This document shows, piece by piece, positions 8,501 to 15,199 of a DNA stretch of 64,000 bases (the first letter of the stretch is position 1; each line of letters begins with the position of its first letter). Source of the DNA: JAPULR01 sp965238215. GTDB taxonomy: Bacteria > Chloroflexota > Dehalococcoidia > Lucifugimonadales > GCA-2712585. The stretch covers positions 2,991,268-3,055,267 of the forward strand of contig OZ250180.1 of the NCBI GenBank assembly GCA_965238215.1, in the 5' to 3' direction. The position numbers and the translations under genes are program-made. The notes under the pieces are model-generated. The model had not been told where the DNA came from, made no database searches, and saw nothing but the letters and a program-made list of their open reading frames with translations.

Positions 8501-10930
8501 TCCGTTGGGGAGTTACAATCGGCGTTGAACATGGACAACCAGCAGAGGTTCGGCAACTCCGGAGGATTGACAACGTTGCCGTTCAGCGAACAGCGGAAGG
8601 TCCTGCGGGAGTGGGACGCCAACCTGGCAAGAATGCAAGACCTAGCCGCGTTCAACTCCGGAGCCGAGATTGCAATTGAAGAGGGTCTAAAGGAAGTTGC
8701 AACCGTTGCCGCCATGAATCCAAGGGCGGCAACGTCCTTGACGAGATGGTTTGAACGGGCCTGGTACGAAAGCATCGTGGAAACAGCCCTCTCGGAAAGA
8801 CCTGCGCTTCGGAACTTCGACGGTCAATTGCACGAAGGACGCATCGAACGCTTCAAATCTATTGACAGGCAGTCCTTGGAATACAACCGAGGCCGGGTCG
8901 CTTCGGCCCACCGTAGAAGAGCCTCCCGACCTAATCAACTACCCAACCGCCTAGTAAGGTCAGACTCCGCCCCAGGAGCCGACCAGATCCGCGAACGGCA
9001 GCAGCAGTTACGGGTCTTGAAACGCGAGATTCAGAAGCGGTCCCGACACAAACCTATTCGCCGGCTGCTTAACGAAGCTGGGCGCATAATCCAGGACCTC
9101 AAACCCGTCTTCATGATGAGTCCGCTTTCCATCGCCAACTATTTGAACCCCGATAGTGTTGCATTTGACCTGGTGGTGTTTGACGAGGCCAGTCAGGTTC
9201 GCCCCGTAGACGCCCTGGGAGCGTTGCTGCGGGCGGAGAAGGCCGTGGTCGTGGGCGATAGCCGACAACTGCCTCCATCCAGCTTTTTCGACCGCATGGT
9301 GCAATCTAACGACGACGACGACGATGAGGGTGAGAGCGTTACTGCAGACATTGAAAGCATCCTCGGCCTATTCGCCAGCAGAGGTGCTCCGTCGCGCGCT
9401 CTTCGCTGGCACTACCGCAGCCGCCATGAGTCGCTGATTGCGGTTTCCAATCAGGAATTCTATGACGGCGACCTGGTCATATTCCCCAGCCCCGACGTCG
9501 GGCGCGAAGCCACGGGACTGCGCTTTCATCACCTCCCTGACGCCGTATATGACCGCGGGCGCAGCGCCGCCAATCAACGGGAGGCGGAAGCTGTTGCTGA
9601 GGCGGTCATGGAACACGCGGTCAGAACCCCTAGTCTTTCTTTAGGAGTGGCGGCCTTCAGTCAGTCCCAAGCGCGAGCAATCGAAGACCGACTGGAAATG
9701 CTGCGACTCCAGGACGATTCCGGTGAGGAATTCTTCGCCACTCATCCCGAAGAGCCATTCTTCGTGAAGAACCTGGAAAACGTACAGGGCGACGAACGCG
9801 ATGTCATATTCATCAGCATAGGCTACGGGCGTGACGCGACCGGCCAGGTTTCCATGAACTTCGGCCCGCTGAATAACCAGGGCGGGGAACGTCGGTTGAA
9901 TGTGTTGATTACCCGGGCCAAGCATCAGTGCCACGTTTTTACCAACCTGCGAGCCGACGACATAGACCTTAGCAAGACGAGGTCCGTTGGAGTTCGGACG
10001 TTGAAGACGTTTCTGGCATACGCAGAAACGGGGGTAATGCCAGTGGATGTCCCATACGAGAGCGACTTCAGTGTTGATTCGCCTTTCCAGCGAGAAGTCG
10101 CTAGACGGTTGGAGAGCCTAGGTTACCAGGTCCATCAAGAAGTCGCGTCCGGTGGCAAGTTTGTGGATATCGGCATCGTAGACCCTCAGCATCCGGGACG
10201 ATACATAATCGGTATCGAATGCGACGGGGCGTCCTATCACAGCTCCCGCTCCGCCCGTGATCGCGACCGTTTGAGGGAGGAAGTACTTGAGGGCCTGGGA
10301 TGGACGCTACATCGCGTCTGGAGCACGGACTGGTTCACGAACTCCGAGCGAGAATTAGGGCGAACGGTTGAAGCCATTGAGGAAACGAGTAGGCTGACGA
10401 AGAATGCGAGTTTGGGATATAGGGAGCGAGCCGGTGTCGACATTGAGGTGCCGTTGGACGCCGATTCGGATGAAGTGGCGTTGAAGGCGACCAGTGCTAG
10501 CGGCAGAGATTCTGGACTCCCGATTAGAACCGGCCGGCAAGTGGAGCCGGAATCTTCTGAAGTCGTAGGTGAGCAATTGGCAGTCAACACCACCAAGCCC
10601 GATATAAGTGAGGTCTCCCAACTGCGCCAGAACGCCGGTGTCGACACGGAGTTAGACGATACGCAAGGCCGAGAGTCAGGACACATGAAAGACATGTTTG
10701 ATGCCGAACTTACTCGACAGGGCACTTCGCTTATTTGGCGCCTAAGGTCGCTCGGGCTTACTACGGTAGACAAAAGACCCGCAGGGGGAGTTCTATGGGT
10801 GATTGGTGGGCAAGAGTTGAAACCAAAACTTGAAGCATTCATCAATGATGAAATCCGTTTCAACTTTGCCCCCACCGGGGGCAAAGTTACAAAGGGCCGA
10901 CCAGCCTGGTGGACAAAGGCCACAAGCTGA
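5525..10930 (+). CDS. Large SF1 (Upf1/Dna2-like) helicase with C-terminal Vsr/MTES_1575-like nuclease (DUF4011-type)
   Basis: About 1,801 residues from ATG 5525; upstream ATGs at 5411 and 5501 are possible and no ribosome site decides. The N-terminus (RKELLDLSLRNALLNY) is the DUF4011 signature. Helicase motifs follow: Walker A GPPGTGKSQT near residue 320, Walker B VVFDEASQV near 1218, GDSRQLPPSSFF, then VQGDERDVIFIS and LNVLITRAK. Between the lobes lies a roughly 850-residue insert with two internal duplications. Residues about 1520-1605 form a Vsr-like endonuclease (GIECDGASYHS, then GWTLHRVWSTDWF), followed by a small C-terminal domain. Family members are common in defence islands and probably attack or remodel foreign DNA; that role is inference. 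A 12-bp perfect hairpin lies in the last codons. Confidence 0.85.
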   Translation: MEMKSETDIRERIESSRKELLDLSLRNALLNYRPLRARGVEVVGENASQVFDTLVNDKRSMTFQSIGKDEAYGTFGFGGDESDRAPSVDQKNRRLQTGETTTALQKRLLNTYRLANTAIEETGVNTLFLGLGMLRWYESDSSQEERLAPLVLVPVRLERTGVRARFSLVYTGDDLGVNLSLLEKAREDFSLNLPGRDALEPLDGQDIDAAGYIAQVEELLHQSAPNRWSVEPDRIVLGFFSFNKLLMYLDLGLPSVIDNETISALFGDDGFTEPQSTIGNYESLDDRLKPGDVFHVLDADSSQVLAIHDAGRGRNMVIQGPPGTGKSQTIANIIAEAVAQGKRTLFVSEKMAALEVVKRRLDHIGLGNACLELHSHKTNKRETLNELRRTLNLSPQMTVTDGLGGSLLEQLSRTRSQLNEYADAVNDLVGRSGVAPYDAFGELLVLDYDKTANAIARRKIPDISKWSGADFQRKREIVEDLRLRLHNCGVPNLHPFWGSRLRLLLPDTRTELQVNIETTLCQLSRVTTACKDLADATQLACPETVSASYDLLTASQRVVGAPDTTRLNLKDSRWESTGRTIWDLVEAGVQWQWMRGTRIHCTTDALQDLVNSSGALANTMRLDQPVSVSEAADLLSAAKCASGAPDTDRLDLYAPQWESNAERIQQLLTKGLKWKRIRTEHDSVLLPHAWESDFQHARLALNTDGRSLLKRLFSSDYKQAKKQLAAAMRAVLPRGIDRQISLIDAIGEEQRLRAEINGQYVDIVPAIGRFWNGHETDWEAIEPAIRWWLTVLTDVAADRVPSGTIQLLRKLEARRLDPAAMKPMIETLSSSIARHEACAQELKEVLDVADGAKEDGSHDISHLPYEQQRQLISLLLGQCPPGNHDKAKPEGQAIPSVWKTAEELKNEIMRLHRDVGPVLGSHWNRLDTNWEAIAPAVVWWLEVLAEASAGNITEGAVSHLQVLTRETGTGGVPKDWQAQAELLRSALDEHPGSVGELQSALNMDNQQRFGNSGGLTTLPFSEQRKVLREWDANLARMQDLAAFNSGAEIAIEEGLKEVATVAAMNPRAATSLTRWFERAWYESIVETALSERPALRNFDGQLHEGRIERFKSIDRQSLEYNRGRVASAHRRRASRPNQLPNRLVRSDSAPGADQIRERQQQLRVLKREIQKRSRHKPIRRLLNEAGRIIQDLKPVFMMSPLSIANYLNPDSVAFDLVVFDEASQVRPVDALGALLRAEKAVVVGDSRQLPPSSFFDRMVQSNDDDDDEGESVTADIESILGLFASRGAPSRALRWHYRSRHESLIAVSNQEFYDGDLVIFPSPDVGREATGLRFHHLPDAVYDRGRSAANQREAEAVAEAVMEHAVRTPSLSLGVAAFSQSQARAIEDRLEMLRLQDDSGEEFFATHPEEPFFVKNLENVQGDERDVIFISIGYGRDATGQVSMNFGPLNNQGGERRLNVLITRAKHQCHVFTNLRADDIDLSKTRSVGVRTLKTFLAYAETGVMPVDVPYESDFSVDSPFQREVARRLESLGYQVHQEVASGGKFVDIGIVDPQHPGRYIIGIECDGASYHSSRSARDRDRLREEVLEGLGWTLHRVWSTDWFTNSERELGRTVEAIEETSRLTKNASLGYRERAGVDIEVPLDADSDEVALKATSASGRDSGLPIRTGRQVEPESSEVVGEQLAVNTTKPDISEVSQLRQNAGVDTELDDTQGRESGHMKDMFDAELTRQGTSLIWRLRSLGLTTVDKRPAGGVLWVIGGQELKPKLEAFINDEIRFNFAPTGGKVTKGRPAWWTKATS
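10862..10888. repeat. Perfect 12-bp inverted repeat in the 3' end of the helicase gene
   Basis: Arms AACTTTGCCCCC (10862-10873) and GGGGGCAAAGTT (10877-10888) flank the 3-base loop ACC. It lies about 40 bases before the helicase stop, with no T-run after it on the forward strand. It could be an early transcription-stop or RNA-stability hairpin, or chance. Confidence 0.6.
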
Positions 10931-11329
10931 GTGGTTTTCGAGACGTGTGTTACCAAGGTGATGGAGGACGTCTGAGGGCTAGGGACGCTAAGGTACGGAT
11001 GGGAAGGCGTTTGATTATGCTTGGCGCAGGACGAACAGGAGGAGGCTTTGGGCGACACATCCAACCGGCAGATCGAGAGCCTGGTAGCGCCCAATAATCT
11101 AGAAGAATCAGGAATTTGACGTGAAATTCATGCTGTTGGTGTGAGTGCGGGTCTCTATAATGCCCCTCGGTCGACTTCCCAACCCTTTTGATAAGACCAT
11201 GTCAAAGCCAGTCAACCTGAATTGGTCTAGGCTTACTAAACGCCCTTTCTCATAACTGAGACCCAATTGTTTTCCTAAGTGGCCTCGAATAGAATTCATT
11301 TTGCGTCCTTTACTTTCCACATCAGATAG
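10931..11329. other. Intergenic stretch without recognisable gene
   Basis: About 400 bases between the helicase and the restriction locus. Short open readings occur on both strands but none resembles a known family or has a good ribosome site. It presumably carries the promoter for the hsdM operon; I could not identify one with confidence. Confidence 0.4.
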
Positions 11330-11567
11330 ATGGGACGGCTAAACGAGATACTTACAAGTACCACCTATGGGAAGGGCGCACGGTCGTCCATAGGGACATC
11401 ACCAACGATCTGGTCCGTCGAGAAATTGAGCACCAAGGCGAGTATCTCGGTGCGGAGATTGAACAGGTGGGATACCGGACCTCCGCGAGGCAGCCTTTAA
11501 GTGGGAGCGAATGGGCGGAAAGCGTCGCTACCGCAAGGAAGGCAATATAAGGAGCAACATAGCTTGA
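11330..11567 (+). pseudogene. Small GIY-YIG-like protein, frameshifted, overlapping hsdM
   Basis: After ATG 11330 a one-base change of frame gives TAKRDTYKYHLWEGRTVVHR and then DITNDLVRREIEHQGEYLG. A second shift near 11494 is needed to continue as EAAFKWERMGGKRRYRK, ending at TGA 11565-11567. The YKYHL...VVHRxITNDLxRREIEH pattern resembles small GIY-YIG-fold proteins. The terminal stop overlaps the proposed TTG start of hsdM by two bases, and AAGGAG lies within its last codons, suggesting it was once translated just ahead of hsdM. Two indels make it a probable pseudogene. Family assignment is by eye only. Confidence 0.5.
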
Positions 11568-13525
11568 GCGTACTCAACATCAGCAGCTTTATTTGGGGCA
11601 TCGCGGACGACGTGTTGCGGGATGTCTACGTCCGCGGGAAGTACCGCGACGTCATACTACCTATGACCGTCATCCGCCGTCTAGATGCGGTCCTAGAACC
11701 GACCAAGTCTGAGGTGCTCCGCATGAAGGACCTTCTAGACAACGCCGGCATTACGAACCAAGACGCGCCCTTGCGTCAGGCCTCGGGAGAGGCCTTCTAC
11801 AACACCTCCCTCTTTCGGCTGCGTGACCTGACTTCGATTGGAAAGCAGCAACAGCTGAAGGCCGACTTTGAGGCGTACCTGGACGGCTTTTCGCCTAACG
11901 TCCAGGAGGTGCTGGACAAGTTCAAGTTCCGCAACCAGATTCCCACCCTGGTGGAAGCGGATGCCCTAGGCTTCCTCCTGGAAAAATTCCTCGATAGGTC
12001 CATCAACCTCAGTCCCAGGGCTGTCCTGAACGGGGATGGCTCCATGCGCTTGGAGGGGCTGGACAACCACGGAATGGGCACTGTCTTTGAGGAACTCATC
12101 CGCAAGTTCAACGAGGAGAATAACGAAGAGGCCGGGGAGCACTTCACACCGCGTGACGTGGTCCAACTCATGGCCCGGCTAGTCTTCCTGCCAGTTGCCG
12201 ATGACGTAAAGTCCGGCACTTACCTGGTCTATGATGGCGCCTGCGGCACCGGTGGCATGCTGACTGTCGCAGAAGAGGCCCTGACTCAGATGGCTGGTGA
12301 ACGGGGCAAAGAGGTGTCGGTGCACCTGTATGGACAGGAGGTGAACCCGGAGACTTACGCCATCAGCAAGGCCGACCTTATCCTGAAGGGCGAAGGGGGA
12401 GAGGCGGACAACATACGCTACGGCTCCACCCTCGCCGCAGACGCCTTCCCCGCCCGCGAGTTCGACTTCATGCTCTCCAATCCCCCCTACGGCAAGAGCT
12501 GGAAGGGCGATCTGCAGCACATGGGCGGGAAGTCCGGCATGATGGACCCGCGCTTCGTGGTGGAGCACGACGGCGATCCGGAACACTCCCTGATTACCCG
12601 CTCCAGCGACGGACAGTTGATGTTCCTGGCAAACATGCTCAGCAAGATGAAGCGGAGACGCGACGCCCCGATGGGAAGCCGCATTGCCGAGGTGCACAAC
12701 GGCAGCTCTCTCTTCACCGGCGATGCCGGGCAGGGGGAGAGCAACATCCGCCGCTGGATAATCGAGAACGACTGGCTGGAGGCTATCGTTGCCCTGCCGC
12801 TTAACATGTTCTACAACACCGGCATCGCCACCTACATCTGGGTCTTGAGCAACCGCAAGGCGGCGCACCGTCAGGGCAAGGTCCAGCTCATCGACGCTAC
12901 CCAGTGGTATCGGCCCCTCCGCAAGAACCTGGGCAGCAAGAACTGCGAGTTATCGGAGGAGGATATCGGGCGCATCTGCAACACCTTCCTCGCTTTCGAG
13001 GAGACTGAGCAGTCGAAGATTTTTCCGAATAAGGCCTTCGGCTACTGGAAAGTCACCGTGGAGCGTCCCCTGAGGTTCGAGGGAATCGACCCGGAGCGGG
13101 CCTATACGGCCAAGGAGATCAGGGTGCTCAAGCAGGAGGGCAAGCGGTCAGAAACCGGGCCGCGGGTCATCAAGAAAGTCCAAAAGGGGACTGTAGACGC
13201 GGACCCGCTTCGGGGCCTGTTTCCGGCCCGCGTCAAGGGCAAAGCATCCGTGGTGGAGTACGAGCCAGACACGGACCTGCGGGACACGGAGCAGGTGCCG
13301 CTAATGGAGGGGGGAGGCATTGAGGCCTTCCTTCGACGCGAGGTGCTGCCCTACGCTCCGGACGCCTGGTACGTGCCGGACAAGGTGAAGATTGGCTACG
13401 AAATCAGCTTCACGCGACACTTCTACAAGCCGCAGCCTCTGCGTCAGCTGGAGGAGATTCGTTCAGAAATTTTGGCTTTGGAGCGGGAGACTGAGGGGTT
13501 GTTGGCGGAGATTGTGGGTTGTTAA
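11564..13525 (+). CDS. hsdM: Type I restriction-modification DNA methylase subunit HsdM
   Basis: 653 residues from TTG 11564, chosen because AAGGAG sits about ten bases upstream and the protein then opens LSVLNISSFIWGIADD as in the family; a GTG at 11501 would add unrelated residues. The HsdM N-terminal helical domain is followed by EEAGEHFTPRDVVQLM, motif I GACGTGG near residue 225, motif IV NPPYGKS near 306, then NIRRWIIENDWLEAIVALP. It transfers methyl groups from S-adenosylmethionine to adenine as part of HsdM2S and HsdR2M2S complexes. It ends in a short coiled segment (ALERETEGLLAEI) that reappears in the small ORF at 15050. The rest of the system follows after a 1.5-kb interruption. Confidence 0.95.
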   Translation: MSVLNISSFIWGIADDVLRDVYVRGKYRDVILPMTVIRRLDAVLEPTKSEVLRMKDLLDNAGITNQDAPLRQASGEAFYNTSLFRLRDLTSIGKQQQLKADFEAYLDGFSPNVQEVLDKFKFRNQIPTLVEADALGFLLEKFLDRSINLSPRAVLNGDGSMRLEGLDNHGMGTVFEELIRKFNEENNEEAGEHFTPRDVVQLMARLVFLPVADDVKSGTYLVYDGACGTGGMLTVAEEALTQMAGERGKEVSVHLYGQEVNPETYAISKADLILKGEGGEADNIRYGSTLAADAFPAREFDFMLSNPPYGKSWKGDLQHMGGKSGMMDPRFVVEHDGDPEHSLITRSSDGQLMFLANMLSKMKRRRDAPMGSRIAEVHNGSSLFTGDAGQGESNIRRWIIENDWLEAIVALPLNMFYNTGIATYIWVLSNRKAAHRQGKVQLIDATQWYRPLRKNLGSKNCELSEEDIGRICNTFLAFEETEQSKIFPNKAFGYWKVTVERPLRFEGIDPERAYTAKEIRVLKQEGKRSETGPRVIKKVQKGTVDADPLRGLFPARVKGKASVVEYEPDTDLRDTEQVPLMEGGGIEAFLRREVLPYAPDAWYVPDKVKIGYEISFTRHFYKPQPLRQLEEIRSEILALERETEGLLAEIVGC

Positions 13526-13730
13526 GGGCGGATGGGGCGGGGACTTAACTGCTTTTTGCGGGCTGATTCGTTTAGGGGAAACGAGGGATTGGAATTTTGC
13601 TTTTTCAGGCGTGAGATGTATTCGTTTTCAAAAAGCGCAGATGGTGGTATTTGGGGTATTTCAGGCGTGGATCCAGGGGTTTGGGGGGTCGTTATTCGTT
13701 TTTTTCTGACAGTGGAAACGAATGGCATAT

Positions 13731-14108
13731 TTAGCCGTAAATGTAACGTCGTTGGACGGCCATGAGCCTGGCGAGGGCGTGGACGGTTCGGAGGAGGAGG
13801 TCTAGAGAGATATTAGGGTCGTCGAGTAGGGCGTTGAGCTTGACGCGGAGGAGGATTATTTCCGGGCCAAGGTCCTTGAGGTCGTCGGAGGCTTCGAGTT
13901 GGTTCGTCTGGTCTGAGGTGAAGTGTTTGGAGTAGAAGCCGTGCTTGCGGGCGTTCTGGTTGCCGGGCTGGCCGCCGCGCTTGGGCTTGGGCTTTTCGTC
14001 CTCATCGCTGCTGAGGTCGTAGAAGGATCCCTTGGGGGGTTCTTTGGGGATGCCAAGAGTGTCTAGCAAGTTTTCCAAATCCTTATACAAGTGTTCTAGT
14101 TTCTTCAT
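13731..14108 (-). CDS. Hypothetical protein with GQPGNQNARKHGFYS motif
   Basis: A 125-residue protein from ATG 14108 (MKKLEHLYKDLENLLDTLG). A charged linker (DEDEKPKPKRG) leads to GGQPGNQNARKHGFYSKHF and a helical C-terminus ending RLMAVQRRYIYG. The GxPxGNxNAxKHGxYS motif is widespread in small bacterial and phage-like proteins of poorly defined role, some next to transposases or terminases. It is encoded opposite to the restriction genes and interrupts that locus, consistent with insertion. Function unknown. Confidence 0.65.
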   Translation of the reverse strand: MKKLEHLYKDLENLLDTLGIPKEPPKGSFYDLSSDEDEKPKPKRGGQPGNQNARKHGFYSKHFTSDQTNQLEASDDLKDLGPEIILLRVKLNALLDDPNISLDLLLRTVHALARLMAVQRRYIYG

Positions 14109-14165
14109 GAGGTGGAGGGTAGCAGGGGAGGGGGGTTGTGGCAAGGGAAAGATGTCACTTTTGGG

Positions 14166-14202
14166 GGAGGGGTGCGTGATACAATCGGCGTTGGGTGGTG
14201 AG
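14166..14202 (+). repeat. 37-bp direct repeat, copy 1, with extended -10 box
   Basis: Nearly identical (35 of 37 bases) to 14984-15020. The shared core contains TGATACAAT (14177-14185), an extended -10 promoter element, within a G-rich context. Copy 1 lies between the divergent GNxNAxKHG gene and vapB. Confidence 0.65.
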
Positions 14203-14231
14203 ATGGGGGGAATAGCCTTGGTTCGGGCCCG

Positions 14232-14269
14232 TTGACGGTATCGCTTTGGATGTGTACACTGCATACACA
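14232..14269 (+). promoter_or_regulatory. vapBC promoter overlapping a perfect operator palindrome
   Basis: A -35 TTGACG (14232-14237) and a -10 TACACT (14255-14260) are spaced by 17 bases. The -10 box lies inside the inverted repeat TGTGTA-N7-TACACA (14251-14269), which has perfect 6-bp arms. A repressor bound there would block the promoter, the usual autoregulation by an antitoxin or toxin-antitoxin complex. The expected start leaves a leader of about 28 bases with AGGGGA before the ATG at 14295. Confidence 0.72.
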
Positions 14270-14294
14270 CTAAAAGTGAGAGATAGGGGATATC

Positions 14295-14564
14295 ATGGCG
14301 AGAGTCCAACTGATAATTCCTGACGAGGACCGAGATCGGTTCGTCCACCAAGCGCGCAAGGAGGGGTTGACCTTCAGCGCATGGCTGAGGGCCGCCGCCC
14401 AATCCCGACTGGAAGAGAAGACCTCCGGGTTTACCTCAACGGAGGAGCTATGGGAGTTCTTCAGGGAATGCGACGCTCGGCGAGGCCCCGGAACGGAACC
14501 CGACTGGGAAGAGCATAAGCGGGTAATCGAAGAGTCCCGCGTTCATGGTCTTCCCGCAGTATGA
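14295..14564 (+). CDS. VapB-like antitoxin (ribbon-helix-helix type)
   Basis: 89 residues starting MARVQLIIPDEDRDRFVHQA. The N-terminal strand followed by two helices (ARKEGLTFSAWLRAAAQSRL) is a ribbon-helix-helix DNA-binding unit. The acidic C-terminus (ELWEFFRECDARRGP, PDWEEHKRVIEES) is typical of toxin-binding tails in antitoxins paired with PIN toxins. The last four bases overlap the toxin start (ATGA), so the pair is translationally coupled. It probably binds the palindrome at 14251-14269. Confidence 0.8.
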   Translation: MARVQLIIPDEDRDRFVHQARKEGLTFSAWLRAAAQSRLEEKTSGFTSTEELWEFFRECDARRGPGTEPDWEEHKRVIEESRVHGLPAV

Positions 14565-14959
14565 TATTCGTCGATACTAATGTATTCATGTACGCGGTTG
14601 GCAAGCCGCATCCGCTGAAGACCCGCGCCCGCGAATTTTTTAGCAACTCCCTGGCCGGCGCGAAACCGCTTTGCGCCTCTGCCGAAGTTCTGCAGGAGTT
14701 GATGCACGCGTACTTGCCGGTACGCAGGTATGACGAACTCGAGGATGCAATAGCATTGATCAGCCAAGTGGGAGTGGAGGTGTGGCCGCTTGAAGAGGCG
14801 GACGTGACCCTTGCCCGCCAACTGCATGATCAGCACCCCAGGCTGGGGGCGAGAGACCTTTGCCACTTGGCAAGCTGCCGGCGGCGCGGCGTAAACGAGA
14901 TTATGACCTTTGACAAGACCCTTGACGAAGCAGCGCCAAAACCCGAAGAAGCAGGGTAA
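14561..14959 (+). CDS. vapC: VapC-family PIN-domain toxin
   Basis: 132 residues starting MIFVDTNVFMYAVG. The acidic PIN residues are present: Asp5 (VDTN), Glu46 (VLQELMHA), Asp99 (GARDLCHLA) and Asp118 (MTFDKTL). The known role is a magnesium-dependent ribonuclease, often cutting tRNA or rRNA, held inactive by the antitoxin encoded just upstream. All catalytic positions are intact, so it is likely functional. The pair lies inside the type I restriction locus. Confidence 0.9.
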   Translation: MIFVDTNVFMYAVGKPHPLKTRAREFFSNSLAGAKPLCASAEVLQELMHAYLPVRRYDELEDAIALISQVGVEVWPLEEADVTLARQLHDQHPRLGARDLCHLASCRRRGVNEIMTFDKTLDEAAPKPEEAG

Positions 14960-14983
14960 TGTCCTGGCCCTGGTGCGGGAGGC

Positions 14984-15020
14984 GGAGGGGTGCGTGATAC
15001 AATCGGCATTGGGGGGTGAG
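14984..15020 (+). repeat. 37-bp direct repeat, copy 2, with extended -10 box
   Basis: Second copy of the element at 14166-14202, differing at two bases. It carries the same TGATACAAT core and sits 30 bases before the small ORF at 15050, so it may be the promoter for the downstream restriction operon. Confidence 0.65.
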
Positions 15021-15049
15021 TTGGGGAAGATTTAGGGGGATGAATCATA

Positions 15050-15199
15050 GTGGCTAAACAAACCGACGATATTCAGAAAGCACAGAACGCCGTTGCCCTA
15101 GAGGTGGAGGAGCGGGCGGACATTCTGGAGCTAGAGCGGGAGACGGAGGAATTGTTGGCGGAGTTAATGGGCGTTCAGGGTACGAGAGGGAAACAATGA
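15050..15199 (+). CDS. 49-residue ORF resembling the HsdM C-terminal tail
   Basis: Starts at GTG 15050 behind AGGGGG and ends at TGA 15197-15199, which overlaps the ATG of the next gene (ATGA). The product begins VAKQTDDIQKAQNAVALEVE and contains ELERETEELLAELMG, closely matching the end of HsdM (ALERETEGLLAEIVG), also at the DNA level (GAGCGGGAGAC..GAG..TTGTTGGCGGAG). It is either a real coupled peptide of the restriction operon or a remnant of the hsdM 3' end left when the vapBC module was inserted or duplicated. Confidence 0.55.
   Translation: MAKQTDDIQKAQNAVALEVEERADILELERETEELLAELMGVQGTRGKQ

Noticed and set aside
10237..11094. 285-residue reverse ORF overlapping the helicase end
   Set aside because: Ser/Thr-rich shadow of the nuclease domain with no motif.
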